A stretch of 64,000 nucleotides of DNA from CALDUY01 sp046350255 (GCA_046350255.1 JAXMAV010000015.1:124001-188000), one strand, 5' to 3'. Counted from the first letter of the stretch, positions 49,529 through 58,702 are shown. Numbers and translations are program-made. The notes: generated by a model from the sequence alone, not told the origin.

Positions 49529-51385
49529 TTACCAGAGAATCGTCTTCTTGGTCACACCCAGGGCCGAGAGTCCCGCGTAGACCGAGCCATCACCCGGCCA
49601 GTTCCAGCGCGAAGCGAACTGGGTGAAGGAGTACGACTTGCGCTCGGTGTTGGTGTCGGTGTAGTACAGCGTCTCAGTGGCCATGTCGAAGCCGGTCAAG
49701 GTGATGTAGTGCAAGGCTTCCGGAGCGGTGGCCAGTTCCAGGAACCCGGGGATGGGGTGGAAGATGGGTACGGTGGTGGAACCCCAGCCGATGAGGGCGA
49801 CCACGGGCTTCCCTTCGCCGAGGAGCTGGAGGATCTTCTCGAAGGTGGCTCCCGACTGGAGCTGCGTCTGCATCCGGTACTGCTGCATGATCTGGCGGAG
49901 GTAGGGTGGAGGCGTTCCCAGGCCAAACTGCGACACGATGTTCGAGGCAGCCACCTTGTTCTGCATCTGCTTGTAGGTCACGTCGCAGCCGTAGGCACGC
50001 AGCAGGCGCGAGGCAGAGTTGGGCCCGCAGCTCCAGTTGTTGTCCTGCTCGTAGAGTTGATCGACGAAGATATCAACAAACTCCCCTCCCGCGAGCGATT
50101 CGCCGGCGCGGTCGGCCGTCAGCTTGTCGTAGCCGTCGCCGCCATCCATGCTGTCGCTTCCACCCTGGCCCGTCAGCTCGTCGTCGCCGATTCCGCCGGA
50201 GAGCTTGTCGTTGCCGACTCCACCGAACAGCTTGTCATTGCCATCGTCGCCATTGAGTGTGTCGTTCTCGCCTTCGCCGTACAGTTCGTCATTGCCAAAT
50301 CCGCCGTACAGGGTGTCGTTGCCGGCGCCGCCGTACAACTTGTCGTTGCCGCTGTCGCCGTAGAGGGTGTCGTTGTCGGTCCCGCCCTTCAAGAGGTCGT
50401 TGTCGGCTCCACCAAACAGGATGTCCTTGCCCTCGCCACCTTCCAGAGTGTCGTCACCGTCGTCGCCAAACAGGCCATCATCGCCGCCCTGTCCCTTGAG
50501 GATGTCCTTGCCGGAACCGCCAATCAGGGCGTCGGCCCCGCTACCGCCATCGAGAGTATCATCGCCCTGGCCACCATACAGCGAATCTGCCCCGCCCAGG
50601 CCCTTGAGGGTGTCCTTGCCACCCAGGCCCTGGAGTTCGTTGCCCAGGCCGTTGCCGACGATCAGGTCGTCGAAGTTGGTGCCCCAGACGTCCTCGATTC
50701 CATCGATGCTGCCGAGAGTTAGCGAGAGATTTGCGCCGGCCACCGTTTGCTTGATGGGGTTGAGGATGTTGATCTTGACCCCGACCTCCATGGCGGAAAA
50801 GTCGAGGCGGTCGTCGCCCTGGCCAGCCTTCTCGACGATGACGTCCGAACCGAGCTGCGTGCCAGAGAAGCCGTAGATATCGTTGCCCACGCCGCCTTCG
50901 AGTTGATCGTCGCCGCCTCGGCCTTCCATGGAATCGTCGCCGGACCCGCCGACGAGGCGATCATTGTTGCTTCCACCGATCAGGTCGTCGTTACCGAGCC
51001 CACCGAAGGCCAGAGAGGAAAGATCGGTGAGGTTATTGAAGGTGTCGTTGCCGTTGCCGCCGGAGAACCACAGCGAGGTGACCTTGTTCAGCTCGTAGGT
51101 CTTCTCGTGGGTGGTCTGGAGAAACGCCGTCGGAGGCGTGTTGATATCCGGCGAGTTGACCCAGTTCACTTTTTCCATCTTCACATTCAGGGAGGTGCCC
51201 TGGACGGAAGCAGTGACGATGTTATCGCTGCTGTCCCCCTGGATGTGGACGACCCCATCGCGGCCCAGAGAAATGCCGACGGGGTACAGCGGAAGGACGT
51301 TCAGGCCGACGGTCAGCAGGCGGCGATCCTCGAGCGATTCGAGCCCCGGACGACGGGGGTTGCGGAGGGAAGTGGTGCGAAGCAT
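49529..51385 (-). CDS. RTX-repeat surface protein with C39-like cysteine protease domain
   Basis: The product is about 618 residues. The N terminus carries PGLESLEDRRLLTV, a LExLExR-type signal. A long calcium-binding RTX array follows (residues about 115-430, GGxGxDxLxGG repeats), with a break near 185-250. The C-terminal part is a Peptidase_C39_2-like domain: Cys453 in NNWSCGPNSASRLLRAYG, His559 in EALHYITLTGFD and Asp577 in YYTDTNT form a plausible triad. RTX repeats usually fold on calcium outside the cell, so the protease may become active only after export. I chose the ATG at 51385; a TTG at 51418 is in frame. The ribosome site is weak. Confidence 0.87.
   Translation of the reverse strand: MLRTTSLRNPRRPGLESLEDRRLLTVGLNVLPLYPVGISLGRDGVVHIQGDSSDNIVTASVQGTSLNVKMEKVNWVNSPDINTPPTAFLQTTHEKTYELNKVTSLWFSGGNGNDTFNNLTDLSSLAFGGLGNDDLIGGSNNDRLVGGSGDDSMEGRGGDDQLEGGVGNDIYGFSGTQLGSDVIVEKAGQGDDRLDFSAMEVGVKINILNPIKQTVAGANLSLTLGSIDGIEDVWGTNFDDLIVGNGLGNELQGLGGKDTLKGLGGADSLYGGQGDDTLDGGSGADALIGGSGKDILKGQGGDDGLFGDDGDDTLEGGEGKDILFGGADNDLLKGGTDNDTLYGDSGNDKLYGGAGNDTLYGGFGNDELYGEGENDTLNGDDGNDKLFGGVGNDKLSGGIGDDELTGQGGSDSMDGGDGYDKLTADRAGESLAGGEFVDIFVDQLYEQDNNWSCGPNSASRLLRAYGCDVTYKQMQNKVAASNIVSQFGLGTPPPYLRQIMQQYRMQTQLQSGATFEKILQLLGEGKPVVALIGWGSTTVPIFHPIPGFLELATAPEALHYITLTGFDMATETLYYTDTNTERKSYSFTQFASRWNWPGDGSVYAGLSALGVTKKTILW
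50100..51060 (-). repeat. RTX (GGxGxDxL) repeat array
   Basis: A region with roughly 27-base periodicity encodes nine-residue calcium-binding repeats of the type GGSGNDxLxGG. It lies within the C39-like protease gene. The repetition leaves long open frames on the opposite strand that are not genes. Confidence 0.85.
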
Positions 51386-51765
51386 GGAACGATTCCCGTA
51401 GGTGAGTATGTGACGCAACCAGGGGTCCGACCCAGGAACCCGGTGTGGTTGTCGATCGCAGCCTATCGCGATCTCTGTTCACCCCCCAGGACTCGGGGGG
51501 GTCGAGTTGTGACCACTCGCGGAGAAAAATATCTTTCCAGCGATCCGACTCGTACGCGCGACCCATTCCAGGCCGCACAGCGCCGAGGGATTCTGTGCGA
51601 AGTCGCACAAGACCGGGAGAATCGGACACATCCCGCTCGCACAACCGGGGCGGTTTCGGAGCCGCTGAGCGGTCGAAGCGGGCTTGCCGGGGATTCCCCC
51701 TCAGTTTGGTACGCGGCTTGCTCATGGTGGAGGTGGACCCCATCTTGCCCCTGGGAGGGCGCACC
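51386..51765. other. intergenic region with a G/C hairpin
   Basis: These 380 bases separate the divergent RTX/C39 gene and the alpha/beta hydrolase gene. A 7-bp stem, ACCCCCC (51481-51487) with GGGGGGT (51496-51502), is the only clear structure. No ORF looks real; the upstream extension of the hydrolase frame has no ribosome site or fold. It probably holds both promoters. Confidence 0.5.
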
Positions 51766-52458
51766 ATGAAGACCAGGGCATCGGCACGCACCGCAGTGAG
51801 CATTCCGGCAGAAAGCTGTTCACTGGAGGGGTGGCTCACCGTGCCCTCGCCGGCTCGGGGCGCCGTGGCCTTCGCCCACGGGAGCGGGAGTGGTCGTTTT
51901 AGCCCACGGAATCAGTTTGTGGCCGAAGCGCTGAACCAGGCGGGCCTGGCCACCTTGCTGCTCGATCTCCTCGAGGAGCGCGAGGCAGCGGATCGTCGGC
52001 ACGTCTTCGACATCAGCCTGCTGGCCAACCGACTGCTATTGGCCGCCTTCTGGCTGGAGCAACAACCAGCCACGCAAGGCCTGTCGCTGGGCTACTTTGG
52101 GGCCAGCACGGGAGCAGCAGCCGCTCTGGTGGCCGCCGCCCGCGAGCCCAGACTGGTGTCCGCCGTGGTGTCACGCGGAGGTCGGCCGGACCTGGCCGGC
52201 GGTCTGCTTCCCCAGGTGCAGGCACCCACGTTGCTGATTGTGGGCGGCGAGGACGATGTGGTAGTGGATCTCAACACCCAGGCCCTGCATGACCTGGTGT
52301 GCCCGCGCGAGTTGATCGTCATCCCCGGGGCCACGCATCTGTTTCCCGAGCCCGGCGCGCTGGAGGAAGTGGCTAACCTGGCCGCCCGCTGGTTTATCCG
52401 TTACCTGGCCCCGACCGCCTGCGCGGTTCCCCAGGTTCGAGCGATGGGGAATGCTTGA
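51766..52458 (+). CDS. alpha/beta hydrolase (dienelactone hydrolase-like)
   Basis: The product is about 230 residues. The oxyanion region AVAFAHGSGSGRFSPRN, the nucleophile elbow GYFGASTGAAAALVAA (Ser in GAST) and late motifs LLIVGGEDDVVVDL and IPGATHLFPEPG supply the likely Ser, Asp and His. I chose the ATG at 51766 because GGGAGGG is upstream. The gene is followed 62 bases later by a phosphoribosyltransferase gene. This pairing also occurs as a single fused protein in other bacteria, which argues for a shared, still undefined role. Confidence 0.9.
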   Translation: MKTRASARTAVSIPAESCSLEGWLTVPSPARGAVAFAHGSGSGRFSPRNQFVAEALNQAGLATLLLDLLEEREAADRRHVFDISLLANRLLLAAFWLEQQPATQGLSLGYFGASTGAAAALVAAAREPRLVSAVVSRGGRPDLAGGLLPQVQAPTLLIVGGEDDVVVDLNTQALHDLVCPRELIVIPGATHLFPEPGALEEVANLAARWFIRYLAPTACAVPQVRAMGNA

Positions 52459-52520
52459 GTGTCTCGCGATCGTATTCGTTCTTGTTCTTTTACTTTCTTC
52501 CGCCTCACAGGAGACGGACC

Positions 52521-53186
52521 ATGTTTCTCAATCGTGAAGATGCCGCCCGACAACTAGCGCGGACGCTGAAAGGCCGCCCGCTGCACGATCCACTGGTGCT
52601 GGCCATCCCACGCGGCGGAGTGGCCATCGGGGCGGTGCTGGCCCGCGAACTGGGGGCCGAGCTAGATATCGTGCTGTCGCGCAAGCTCCGCGCGCCGGGT
52701 CAGCCCGAACTGGCCATTGGCGCCATCTCCGAGGATGGGCAGGTGTATCTCAACCACCACGCCGACGAGTACGTGGGCGAGATGCGCCAGTACCTGGCCA
52801 ACGAACGGCATCATCAGATGATGGAGATTAAGCGGCGGCGCAGCCTGTTCCGGGCGGTACGGCCGGCCGCCTCCATCGCTAATCGCTCGGTCATCGTTAC
52901 CGATGATGGGATCGCCACCGGATCGACCATGCTGGCGGCTCTGCAGGCCATCCGGGCTCAGAAGCCGCGTGAACTGATCGTGGCGGTGCCAGTCGCGCCG
53001 CCGGAACGGCTCGACGAGATCCGCTTCTGGTGTGACGAGGTGATCTGCCTGGAGATGCCGGAGTCGTTCTGGGCCGTCGGGCAGTGCTACGAGGATTTCA
53101 CCCAGGTCGAGGACGAGGACGCCGTCGAACTCCTGCGCGAGGCGGCCCAGCATCGCGAGGAGCCCAGCGCGGCCTCGGCGAGTTGA
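52521..53186 (+). CDS. phosphoribosyltransferase-family protein
   Basis: The product is about 221 residues. The PRPP-binding loop SVIVTDDGIATGSTMLAAL is intact, and the N-terminal region has LAIPRGGVAIGAVLARELGA, typical of the family that is often fused to an alpha/beta hydrolase. A base or nucleoside substrate cannot be inferred. The ATG at 52521 has AGGAG upstream; an extension to 52455 would overlap the hydrolase gene and lacks a ribosome site. It forms a two-gene unit with the hydrolase gene at 51766. Confidence 0.9.
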   Translation: MFLNREDAARQLARTLKGRPLHDPLVLAIPRGGVAIGAVLARELGAELDIVLSRKLRAPGQPELAIGAISEDGQVYLNHHADEYVGEMRQYLANERHHQMMEIKRRRSLFRAVRPAASIANRSVIVTDDGIATGSTMLAALQAIRAQKPRELIVAVPVAPPERLDEIRFWCDEVICLEMPESFWAVGQCYEDFTQVEDEDAVELLREAAQHREEPSAASAS

Positions 53187-53366
53187 GCGTGGGGGCCTAT
53201 CAAGGAGCCATACTACCTCTAACAAATGCCCGGGAAGGCAAATGGGGCTTCTTTCTGCGGACTTCCGGATACTATAGATGGAACAACTATCATTTGAATG
53301 AGGATGATGCCCCCAGGAGACCCTGTAGTTCTGGGCTCCATTCTCAGGGTAGCCGGGAGTCCAAGA

Positions 53367-55211
53367 ATGACCGGATTTGTTCGCTGGGCGGCGATCACCA
53401 CCTGTCTTGTTTGCTTGACAGCGATTGGGACCTGGATTGGAGCCAAGCAGTGGTATCAGAACACGGCTCCCCCTGGCGAAACTGAGCAGAACAAGGAAGT
53501 TCAAGAAGCCCCAGTAAAACTGCTGGTGGCCTTCGCGCAGCCGCTTGCCAAGAGTGTTGCTCGACCACGACCCGATGGATTGACACGCATCCTGGAGAAT
53601 GCTGATCTACGAACGCCTGCAGGAAGAAAGATTGACATTCAAACGGTGACCACCACCTCTCAGAAAATGATCGAGGGAGTACTCAACGGATCACTGGAAG
53701 CTCAGATTCTTATTCCTGCCTCCCCCATCTACCTCGATCTGGCGGACCAGGAATCGACGCTGAAATCAGGAAAGCCGGCTCTGGTGAACCGAACTGCATT
53801 CATGCAGATGCCCTATGTGTTTACCATGCGGCGTACTCATGCCGAGGCGATGGGCTGGCCGGGCAAACAAATCACCTGGTTAGACCTGAAAAACCTCGCG
53901 AAAGATGGGTGGAAATCGGCAGGGCGTCCGGAATGGGGGAACCTGAAAACCCTGATGGTAAATCCTGAGTACTCCGACGCTGGCTTGCAATGCGTCATGT
54001 CCTTCGCGCATGCGGTTCTCAACAAATCGAAAGACCTCAACTCGGATGATTTCAGCAATCCCAAATTTTCCGAGGCGCTGCAACTCCTTGGCTCTTCGAT
54101 TGTGTGGTATGCCTCCTCCTTTGATGATCTGATCAAGAATGAAACGCTGGACGGACCAGGCCATTGTGACGTGGTTTATCTACCGGAACACCACCTCATT
54201 TCTCTGAACGAGCATACAGCCCGGCGAAAATTGCAACCTGCCTGGGTAGCCATTTATCCCCGCCATACCATTGTGGATCAGGTCACCGCAGCAGTGGTGG
54301 ACAGACAATGGAGTTCGGAAGAACAGCGGTCGGCTGGAGAGGTGGTGCTGAAGTATCTGCAATCAAACAATGTTCAGAAAAGACTGCTGAGCGTCGGTTA
54401 CCGCCCCATGTCTCCCGATCTGCCCCTGGCAGCGCCCCTCGACAGTACCCGAGGGATTGATCCGACCCAGCCTCGCGCCGTGCTGGAACTGCCCCCTGCT
54501 CCGGTCGTTCTGGATGCACTGTCTGCCTGGAACAAGAGTCTGTTCACGAAGGGAAAAACTGTTCCTTCTGGGAACTCAAACTACCGTCAAGCAGAGGTCA
54601 CGCACAGTCACATGACCCCTACTGTACGGTGTGTGCATCGCGCCAAACCTTGTACGGTTCTGGTCCGGCGAACCACACAACGGACCATCATTGGAACCGG
54701 AGTCATTGTCGATCCGCGGGGTTATCTGGTGACAAATCGGCACGTGGTTGGCACGGACTCGGCAGTCACGGTTCGCTTCCTGGGAGACAGCGACAAGGAA
54801 TTTCCGGGCAAGGTGGTATGGAATGACCCCCGACAGGACCTGGCCATCGTCAAGATCGAGGCAGCGGGGAGCTATCCGGTAATTGGTTTTGCAGATTCTG
54901 ACCAACTAGAGGAAGGTGAAACCGTAGTGGCGATTGGAAATCCTCTGGGATATATAGGCTCGGTTTCATTAGGGATCATTAGCGCACTGAATCGTGAGGT
55001 TTCCTATGCCGACGCCGTACTAACCCAGTTGATTCAGACGGATGCCAGTATCAATCCAGGGAACTCCGGGGGACCCCTGTTGAACATCGAAGGAAATTTG
55101 ATCGGCATTAACGTAGCCGTTCGCACGGAAGCGCAAAATATCGCCTTCTCCATCCCCTCCAACCGAGTTCACAAAATCGTCAAGGAACAGTTGGCCAAGT
55201 TCAAGACCTGA
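53367..55211 (+). CDS. solute-binding-like domain fused to a DegP-type serine protease
   Basis: The product is about 614 residues. One N-terminal membrane anchor (WAAITTCLVCLTAIGTWIGA) is followed by an extracellular solute-binding-like domain (about 50-375), of the kind otherwise linked to VWA domains. Hallmarks are AQILIPASPIYLDLADQEST and PAWVAIYPRHTIVDQ. A trypsin-like HtrA/DegP domain covers about 425-610: His458 in TNRHVVG, Asp491 in RQDLAIVKI and Ser567 in NPGNSGGPLLN. No PDZ domain is present. The gene is visibly poorer in G+C than its neighbours, which suggests transfer. The ATG at 53367 has GGGAG upstream. Confidence 0.88.
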   Translation: MTGFVRWAAITTCLVCLTAIGTWIGAKQWYQNTAPPGETEQNKEVQEAPVKLLVAFAQPLAKSVARPRPDGLTRILENADLRTPAGRKIDIQTVTTTSQKMIEGVLNGSLEAQILIPASPIYLDLADQESTLKSGKPALVNRTAFMQMPYVFTMRRTHAEAMGWPGKQITWLDLKNLAKDGWKSAGRPEWGNLKTLMVNPEYSDAGLQCVMSFAHAVLNKSKDLNSDDFSNPKFSEALQLLGSSIVWYASSFDDLIKNETLDGPGHCDVVYLPEHHLISLNEHTARRKLQPAWVAIYPRHTIVDQVTAAVVDRQWSSEEQRSAGEVVLKYLQSNNVQKRLLSVGYRPMSPDLPLAAPLDSTRGIDPTQPRAVLELPPAPVVLDALSAWNKSLFTKGKTVPSGNSNYRQAEVTHSHMTPTVRCVHRAKPCTVLVRRTTQRTIIGTGVIVDPRGYLVTNRHVVGTDSAVTVRFLGDSDKEFPGKVVWNDPRQDLAIVKIEAAGSYPVIGFADSDQLEEGETVVAIGNPLGYIGSVSLGIISALNREVSYADAVLTQLIQTDASINPGNSGGPLLNIEGNLIGINVAVRTEAQNIAFSIPSNRVHKIVKEQLAKFKT

Positions 55212-55257
55212 CGTTTCCCCGACCGTCATCCATCCACCTTGCTTGCCCAAGGATAGG

Positions 55258-55749
55258 TCAAACGGAACTCCAACCAGGCAACGATGCCGCCTGCTTCACC
55301 CAGGCGGCCATCTGGGTTTCGTCGAGCCCGTCGGCTTCGTGAATATCGATCCAGCGGGCTTCCTGGCTCTTCGGCGTGCCGCCTGGCGGGACCGGATCCA
55401 GGGAGGCGCCGGCGAAGAAGGTGACCTTCACGTAGCGCGTGAAGACATGGAACGAGAGGAACCATCCCTGCCCCTCGATCCCGTAGAAGGGAGAGTTCCA
55501 GCGCACACCTTTGCGAACGTGGGGGACAAGCCGCATGATGAGGGCGTCGAGCTGCTTTCCCAGATCGCGCTTCCAGCCAGGCATCGCGGCGATGTAGGCC
55601 TGCACCGGTGCGTCGCCATCTCCCTTGGCAATCTGTGGGTTGCCGCCCGAGAGCAGTTTGACGGGCTGCGTCGGGGCTGCGGGGTCGGCTGGCGTCGCGG
55701 CTTGCGATGGAGGAGGCCCCTTCCGGGACGAGTGGTTGCCCTTGGCCAT
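55258..55749 (-). CDS. DUF1801-family protein
   Basis: The 163-residue protein has a charged, Pro-rich N terminus of about 40 residues and then a DUF1801 domain. Motifs are VQAYIAAMPGWKRDLGKQLD, then PHVRKGVRWNSPFYGIEGQG and YVKVTFFAGASLDPVPPGG. These proteins resemble the frataxin-like or iron-binding YdhG group, and their function is not established. The ATG at 55749 has AGGAAAC upstream. A hairpin terminator separates it from the upstream DUF1080 gene, so it likely has its own promoter. Confidence 0.88.
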   Translation of the reverse strand: MAKGNHSSRKGPPPSQAATPADPAAPTQPVKLLSGGNPQIAKGDGDAPVQAYIAAMPGWKRDLGKQLDALIMRLVPHVRKGVRWNSPFYGIEGQGWFLSFHVFTRYVKVTFFAGASLDPVPPGGTPKSQEARWIDIHEADGLDETQMAAWVKQAASLPGWSSV

Positions 55750-55789
55750 GAGGCTGTTTCCTGCAGGTGGTTAGCTGGTGCGGGTGAAA

Positions 55790-55834
55790 CGACGCCGGCC
55801 CGGGCTCGGAGAATCGAACCTGGGCCGGGGGTCG
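55790..55834 (-). terminator. hairpin terminator after the DUF1080 gene
   Basis: CCGGCCCGGG (55795-55804) pairs with CCTGGGCCGG (55819-55828) with one G-U pair; flanking CGAC (55790-55793) and GTCG (55831-55834) can extend the stem. It lies just after the DUF1080 stop codon on the minus strand. No T run follows, so it may be only partly effective. Confidence 0.5.
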
Positions 55835-55844
55835 TTCGACGTGG

Positions 55845-56627
55845 TTACTTGTTTTCGGGGCCGCGCTTCCCGCCGGGTTTGCCCACCAGCTCCTTCACCT
55901 CGCGGATCCAGATGTTGCGGAACCGGACCGGATCGCCGTGGTACATCAGCACGATGGGTAGCTTCTCGGGGTGCTTCACGTAGGTGTTCTCGCGGTCGAA
56001 ATAGGTCGCCCCCTTTAGCTCGGTGTGGTTCTGCACCACCACGCCGTTATGCAGGACGGTCACGTAGGCTGGCTTCGTGACCTTGCCCTCGGCATCGAAA
56101 CGCGGCGCGGTGAAGATGATGTCGTAACTCTGCCATTCGCCCGGCTTCCGCGAGGCGTTCACCATCGGCGGGCGCTGGTTGTAGACCGAGGCGGCAGATC
56201 CCTCGGGGTAGGTCTTGTTCTGGTACGAGTCGAGCACCTGGATCTCGTAGCGTCCGCCCATGAGGCCGATGCCGTTATTGCCCCGGCCCTGACCCGAGCC
56301 GCGCACCTGCTTTGGCGAGGCGAACTCGAGATGGAGCTGGCAGTCGCCGAAGCCCTGCTTCGTCTCGATGGCCCCCTTGGCGGTGAAGCCACCATCCTCG
56401 TCGGCCTTCCAGCCGTCGGCCCGTTTCCAGGCGTCGAAGCCCTTGCCATCAAAAAGGACCACGGCGTCAGACGGCGCGCTACCGTTCTCGCCGGGGGTCA
56501 CGACGGCCGGCTCGGGCCAGATGATCCCGTGCAGAAACCGCTGGCCCAGCACGGGGGACAGCACCCCCACCATGGCCGTCGCCAGGGCCACGCCCAGCCC
56601 CAGCCGCATTCCACTCCACGTACGCAT
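55845..56627 (-). CDS. secreted DUF1080-domain protein (3-keto-disaccharide hydrolase-like)
   Basis: The product is about 260 residues. A signal anchor (LGLGVALATAMVGVLSPVLG) is followed by one DUF1080 domain, a concanavalin-like beta sandwich. Hallmarks are VVLFDGKGFDAWKRADGWKA, DCQLHLEFASP, GNNGIGLMGGRYEIQVLDSY and a closing PVRFRNIWIREV. The family includes 3-keto-glucoside hydrolases and is strongly expanded in planctomycetes for carbohydrate breakdown. A GTG directly before the ATG at 56627 is also possible. Confidence 0.9.
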   Translation of the reverse strand: MRTWSGMRLGLGVALATAMVGVLSPVLGQRFLHGIIWPEPAVVTPGENGSAPSDAVVLFDGKGFDAWKRADGWKADEDGGFTAKGAIETKQGFGDCQLHLEFASPKQVRGSGQGRGNNGIGLMGGRYEIQVLDSYQNKTYPEGSAASVYNQRPPMVNASRKPGEWQSYDIIFTAPRFDAEGKVTKPAYVTVLHNGVVVQNHTELKGATYFDRENTYVKHPEKLPIVLMYHGDPVRFRNIWIREVKELVGKPGGKRGPENK

Positions 56628-56731
56628 CACGAGTCTCCCCTGGGTTGATGATTCAGGTGAGGCTCATGCTACCCCAGGCCCGGATCACCGCCAAGTGGCA
56701 GGCGCGGGACGCCGCTCCGGGGTGGATTGCG

Positions 56732-57424
56732 TCAGTTGCAGGAAAAGTCGGGCGGAAAGCGCCGTTTGGGTGTCGTGGCGGCGCCGGCGGGGGAGATCGT
56801 CTGCAGGGCGGACAGCAGCCGTTCGACGCGCTCCTGGACCGAGGCGGTCTCCAGCAGGTGCTGCTTCACCTCCACCCCCAGTGGCAGGGCGAAGCCAAAG
56901 ATATCGCTAACGGCTCCGAGCGTGAGGTTGCTTTCGAGCAGGCTGCGCACCTGCTCCTGGGCCTCGGCCTTGGCCGCAAAGAACGGAAGCACCCGGGCAC
57001 GCAGCTCGCGTCGCAACACCAGGTCGAGGTCCGACGATGCGACCGGCTGGTCGGGGCACAGTTCCACCCGGGCCGTGCGATACAGGTGCGGCGTGGCCAG
57101 TTCTTCGAGGATGCGTCCCCGACAGACTCCCCGCAACATCAGGTCGTAGCGACCATCGGGCAGCAGCTTCTCGTCGAAGATCTGCCCGACGCACACCATG
57201 GGATGCAGCGGCGGGCGCTTGTGGTAGTCTTCCTCCCAGCCGGGCCGCAACAGGGCCATGCCGAGAAGGCGGTCGCTCTGGAGGGCATCGGCCATCATGG
57301 CGCGATAACGGGGCTCGAAGATGTGCAACGGCTGGGCCACGTGCGGGAACAGCACGAGGTTGGGCAACGGGAACAGACGCACGCTCCCGTCAAAATGCTC
57401 CAGCGATGACGACTCCAGGCTCAT
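56732..57424 (-). CDS. Lon N-terminal (substrate-binding) domain protein
   Basis: The 230-residue protein matches stand-alone Lon substrate-binding domains: FPLPNLVLFPHVAQPLHIFE, then RYRAMMADAL and FDEKLLPDGRYDLMLRG, ending in a helical part. It has no ATPase or protease domain. Such proteins may help recognise damaged proteins, but the function is not settled. It is divergent from the GspF-like gene at 57671 across 246 bases. Confidence 0.9.
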   Translation of the reverse strand: MSLESSSLEHFDGSVRLFPLPNLVLFPHVAQPLHIFEPRYRAMMADALQSDRLLGMALLRPGWEEDYHKRPPLHPMVCVGQIFDEKLLPDGRYDLMLRGVCRGRILEELATPHLYRTARVELCPDQPVASSDLDLVLRRELRARVLPFFAAKAEAQEQVRSLLESNLTLGAVSDIFGFALPLGVEVKQHLLETASVQERVERLLSALQTISPAGAATTPKRRFPPDFSCN

Positions 57425-57670
57425 TCCGATGGTCGAGGCTCCTCGTCCTCTTCAGAGATCGCGCTGTCCGGGGGCCCCCGGGGCTGACGGCGGCCTTCTT
57501 TGTCTTCGCCCTCTGTTCTGGAACGCATTCGAGAAGAGAGGGCTCCTCGCCGCGCAAGCCCCGATGGTACTGTATCTATAATCTGGTTCGATGGTTGTTT
57601 GCCACACGGCGCCAGCATTGCCTGTACAATCCACCTCGGTGAGCCGCCCTGCCGCACCTTCGAGGGACGC

Positions 57671-58702
57671 ATGTTCTCCCGCCGCCTGTCGCTATCGCAA
57701 CTCATCGAGCAGTGCCGCGTCCTCCGCCATTACCTGGGGGCCGGCCTGACGCTGCAAGACGTCTTTCGCCAGCAAGCGAAACGAGGGTCCGCGACGGTGC
57801 GGCCGCTGGCCACCCGGATTTCTGGGGTGCTGGAGGAGGGCGACTCCCTCGAGGAGGCGCTCAAGCGCGAGCCCGGCGTCTTTCCGCCCCTGTTCGTCTC
57901 GTTGGCCTCGGTGGGCGAACGCACCGGCATGTTGCCTGAGATCTTCAGCGAACTCGAGCGCTACTTCCTCCGCCAGAAACAGATGCGCGACGCCTTCCTC
58001 GCCCGCATCATCTGGCCCGTGATCCAGTTCGTCCTGGCGACGTTTGTACTGGCAGGGCTGATCTACGTAATGGGGCAGCTGACTGGCCCGTCGCCGACCG
58101 GAGGTCGCTTCGATCCGCTGGGGCTGGGGCTGTTTGGCGGCTCCGGTGCACTTCTTTTCCTGGGCGCCATCTACGGGACGCTGGGGGCGGTCTTTCTCGT
58201 CTACTTCACCCTGAAGCGCCTCCTGGGAGGCAAGGCCACCGTTGATCGCTTCCTGCTCCGGATGCCTGCGCTGGGCCCCTGCCTTGAATCGCTGGCCCTG
58301 GGACGCTTCTGCCTGGCCCTGCAGTTGACCACCGAGGCGGGCATGTCGATCAGCAAGGCGCTGCGCCTGGCGCTGCGCGCTACCTCAAATACCGCCTATG
58401 CCAGCGCCTTCCCGGTCGTCGAGGACGCCATCGATGCCGGCGACGACGTGACCGAAGCCCTGGGGCGGACCGGGCTGTTCCCCGACGATCTGCTGCGCAT
58501 CGTACATGTCGCCGAGGAGTCAGGCACGCTGTCGGAGGTGATGAAGCACCAGGGCGATCACTACCACGAGGAGGCGTCGCGTCGGCTGGCCATCCTCACC
58601 AACGTGGCCGGCTACGGCATCTGGGCGATGATCGGGTTGTTCATCATCGTGGCCATCTTCCGCATCTATGGGTCGTACCTGAACCTGCTCAATTCCTTCT
58701 AG
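57671..58702 (+). CDS. GspF/PilC-type inner-membrane platform protein
   Basis: The product is about 343 residues and holds two T2SSF repeats. The first starts at LIEQCRVLRHYLGAGLTLQD with SVGERTGMLPEIFSELERYF, and the second has RFCLALQLTTEAGMSISKAL and HVAEESGTLSEVMKHQGDHY. Three membrane helices are visible. It lacks the usual N-terminal arm of about 60 residues. GspF/PilC platforms couple the secretion ATPase to the pilus or pseudopilus; no other type II or type IV pilus gene is near. The ATG at 57671 has GAGGGA upstream. Confidence 0.9.
   Translation: MFSRRLSLSQLIEQCRVLRHYLGAGLTLQDVFRQQAKRGSATVRPLATRISGVLEEGDSLEEALKREPGVFPPLFVSLASVGERTGMLPEIFSELERYFLRQKQMRDAFLARIIWPVIQFVLATFVLAGLIYVMGQLTGPSPTGGRFDPLGLGLFGGSGALLFLGAIYGTLGAVFLVYFTLKRLLGGKATVDRFLLRMPALGPCLESLALGRFCLALQLTTEAGMSISKALRLALRATSNTAYASAFPVVEDAIDAGDDVTEALGRTGLFPDDLLRIVHVAEESGTLSEVMKHQGDHYHEEASRRLAILTNVAGYGIWAMIGLFIIVAIFRIYGSYLNLLNSF

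Noticed and set aside
49208..50722. Long open frame on the plus strand (about 504 codons)
   Set aside because: It is antisense to the RTX repeats and the pectate-lyase-fold gene; the repeated Val/Ala pattern is the mirror of GGxGxDxL codons.
55795..55830. tRNA-like TTCGATT loop on the minus strand
   Set aside because: The five bases on each side do not pair as a T stem and no cloverleaf can be drawn; it is better explained as a terminator hairpin.
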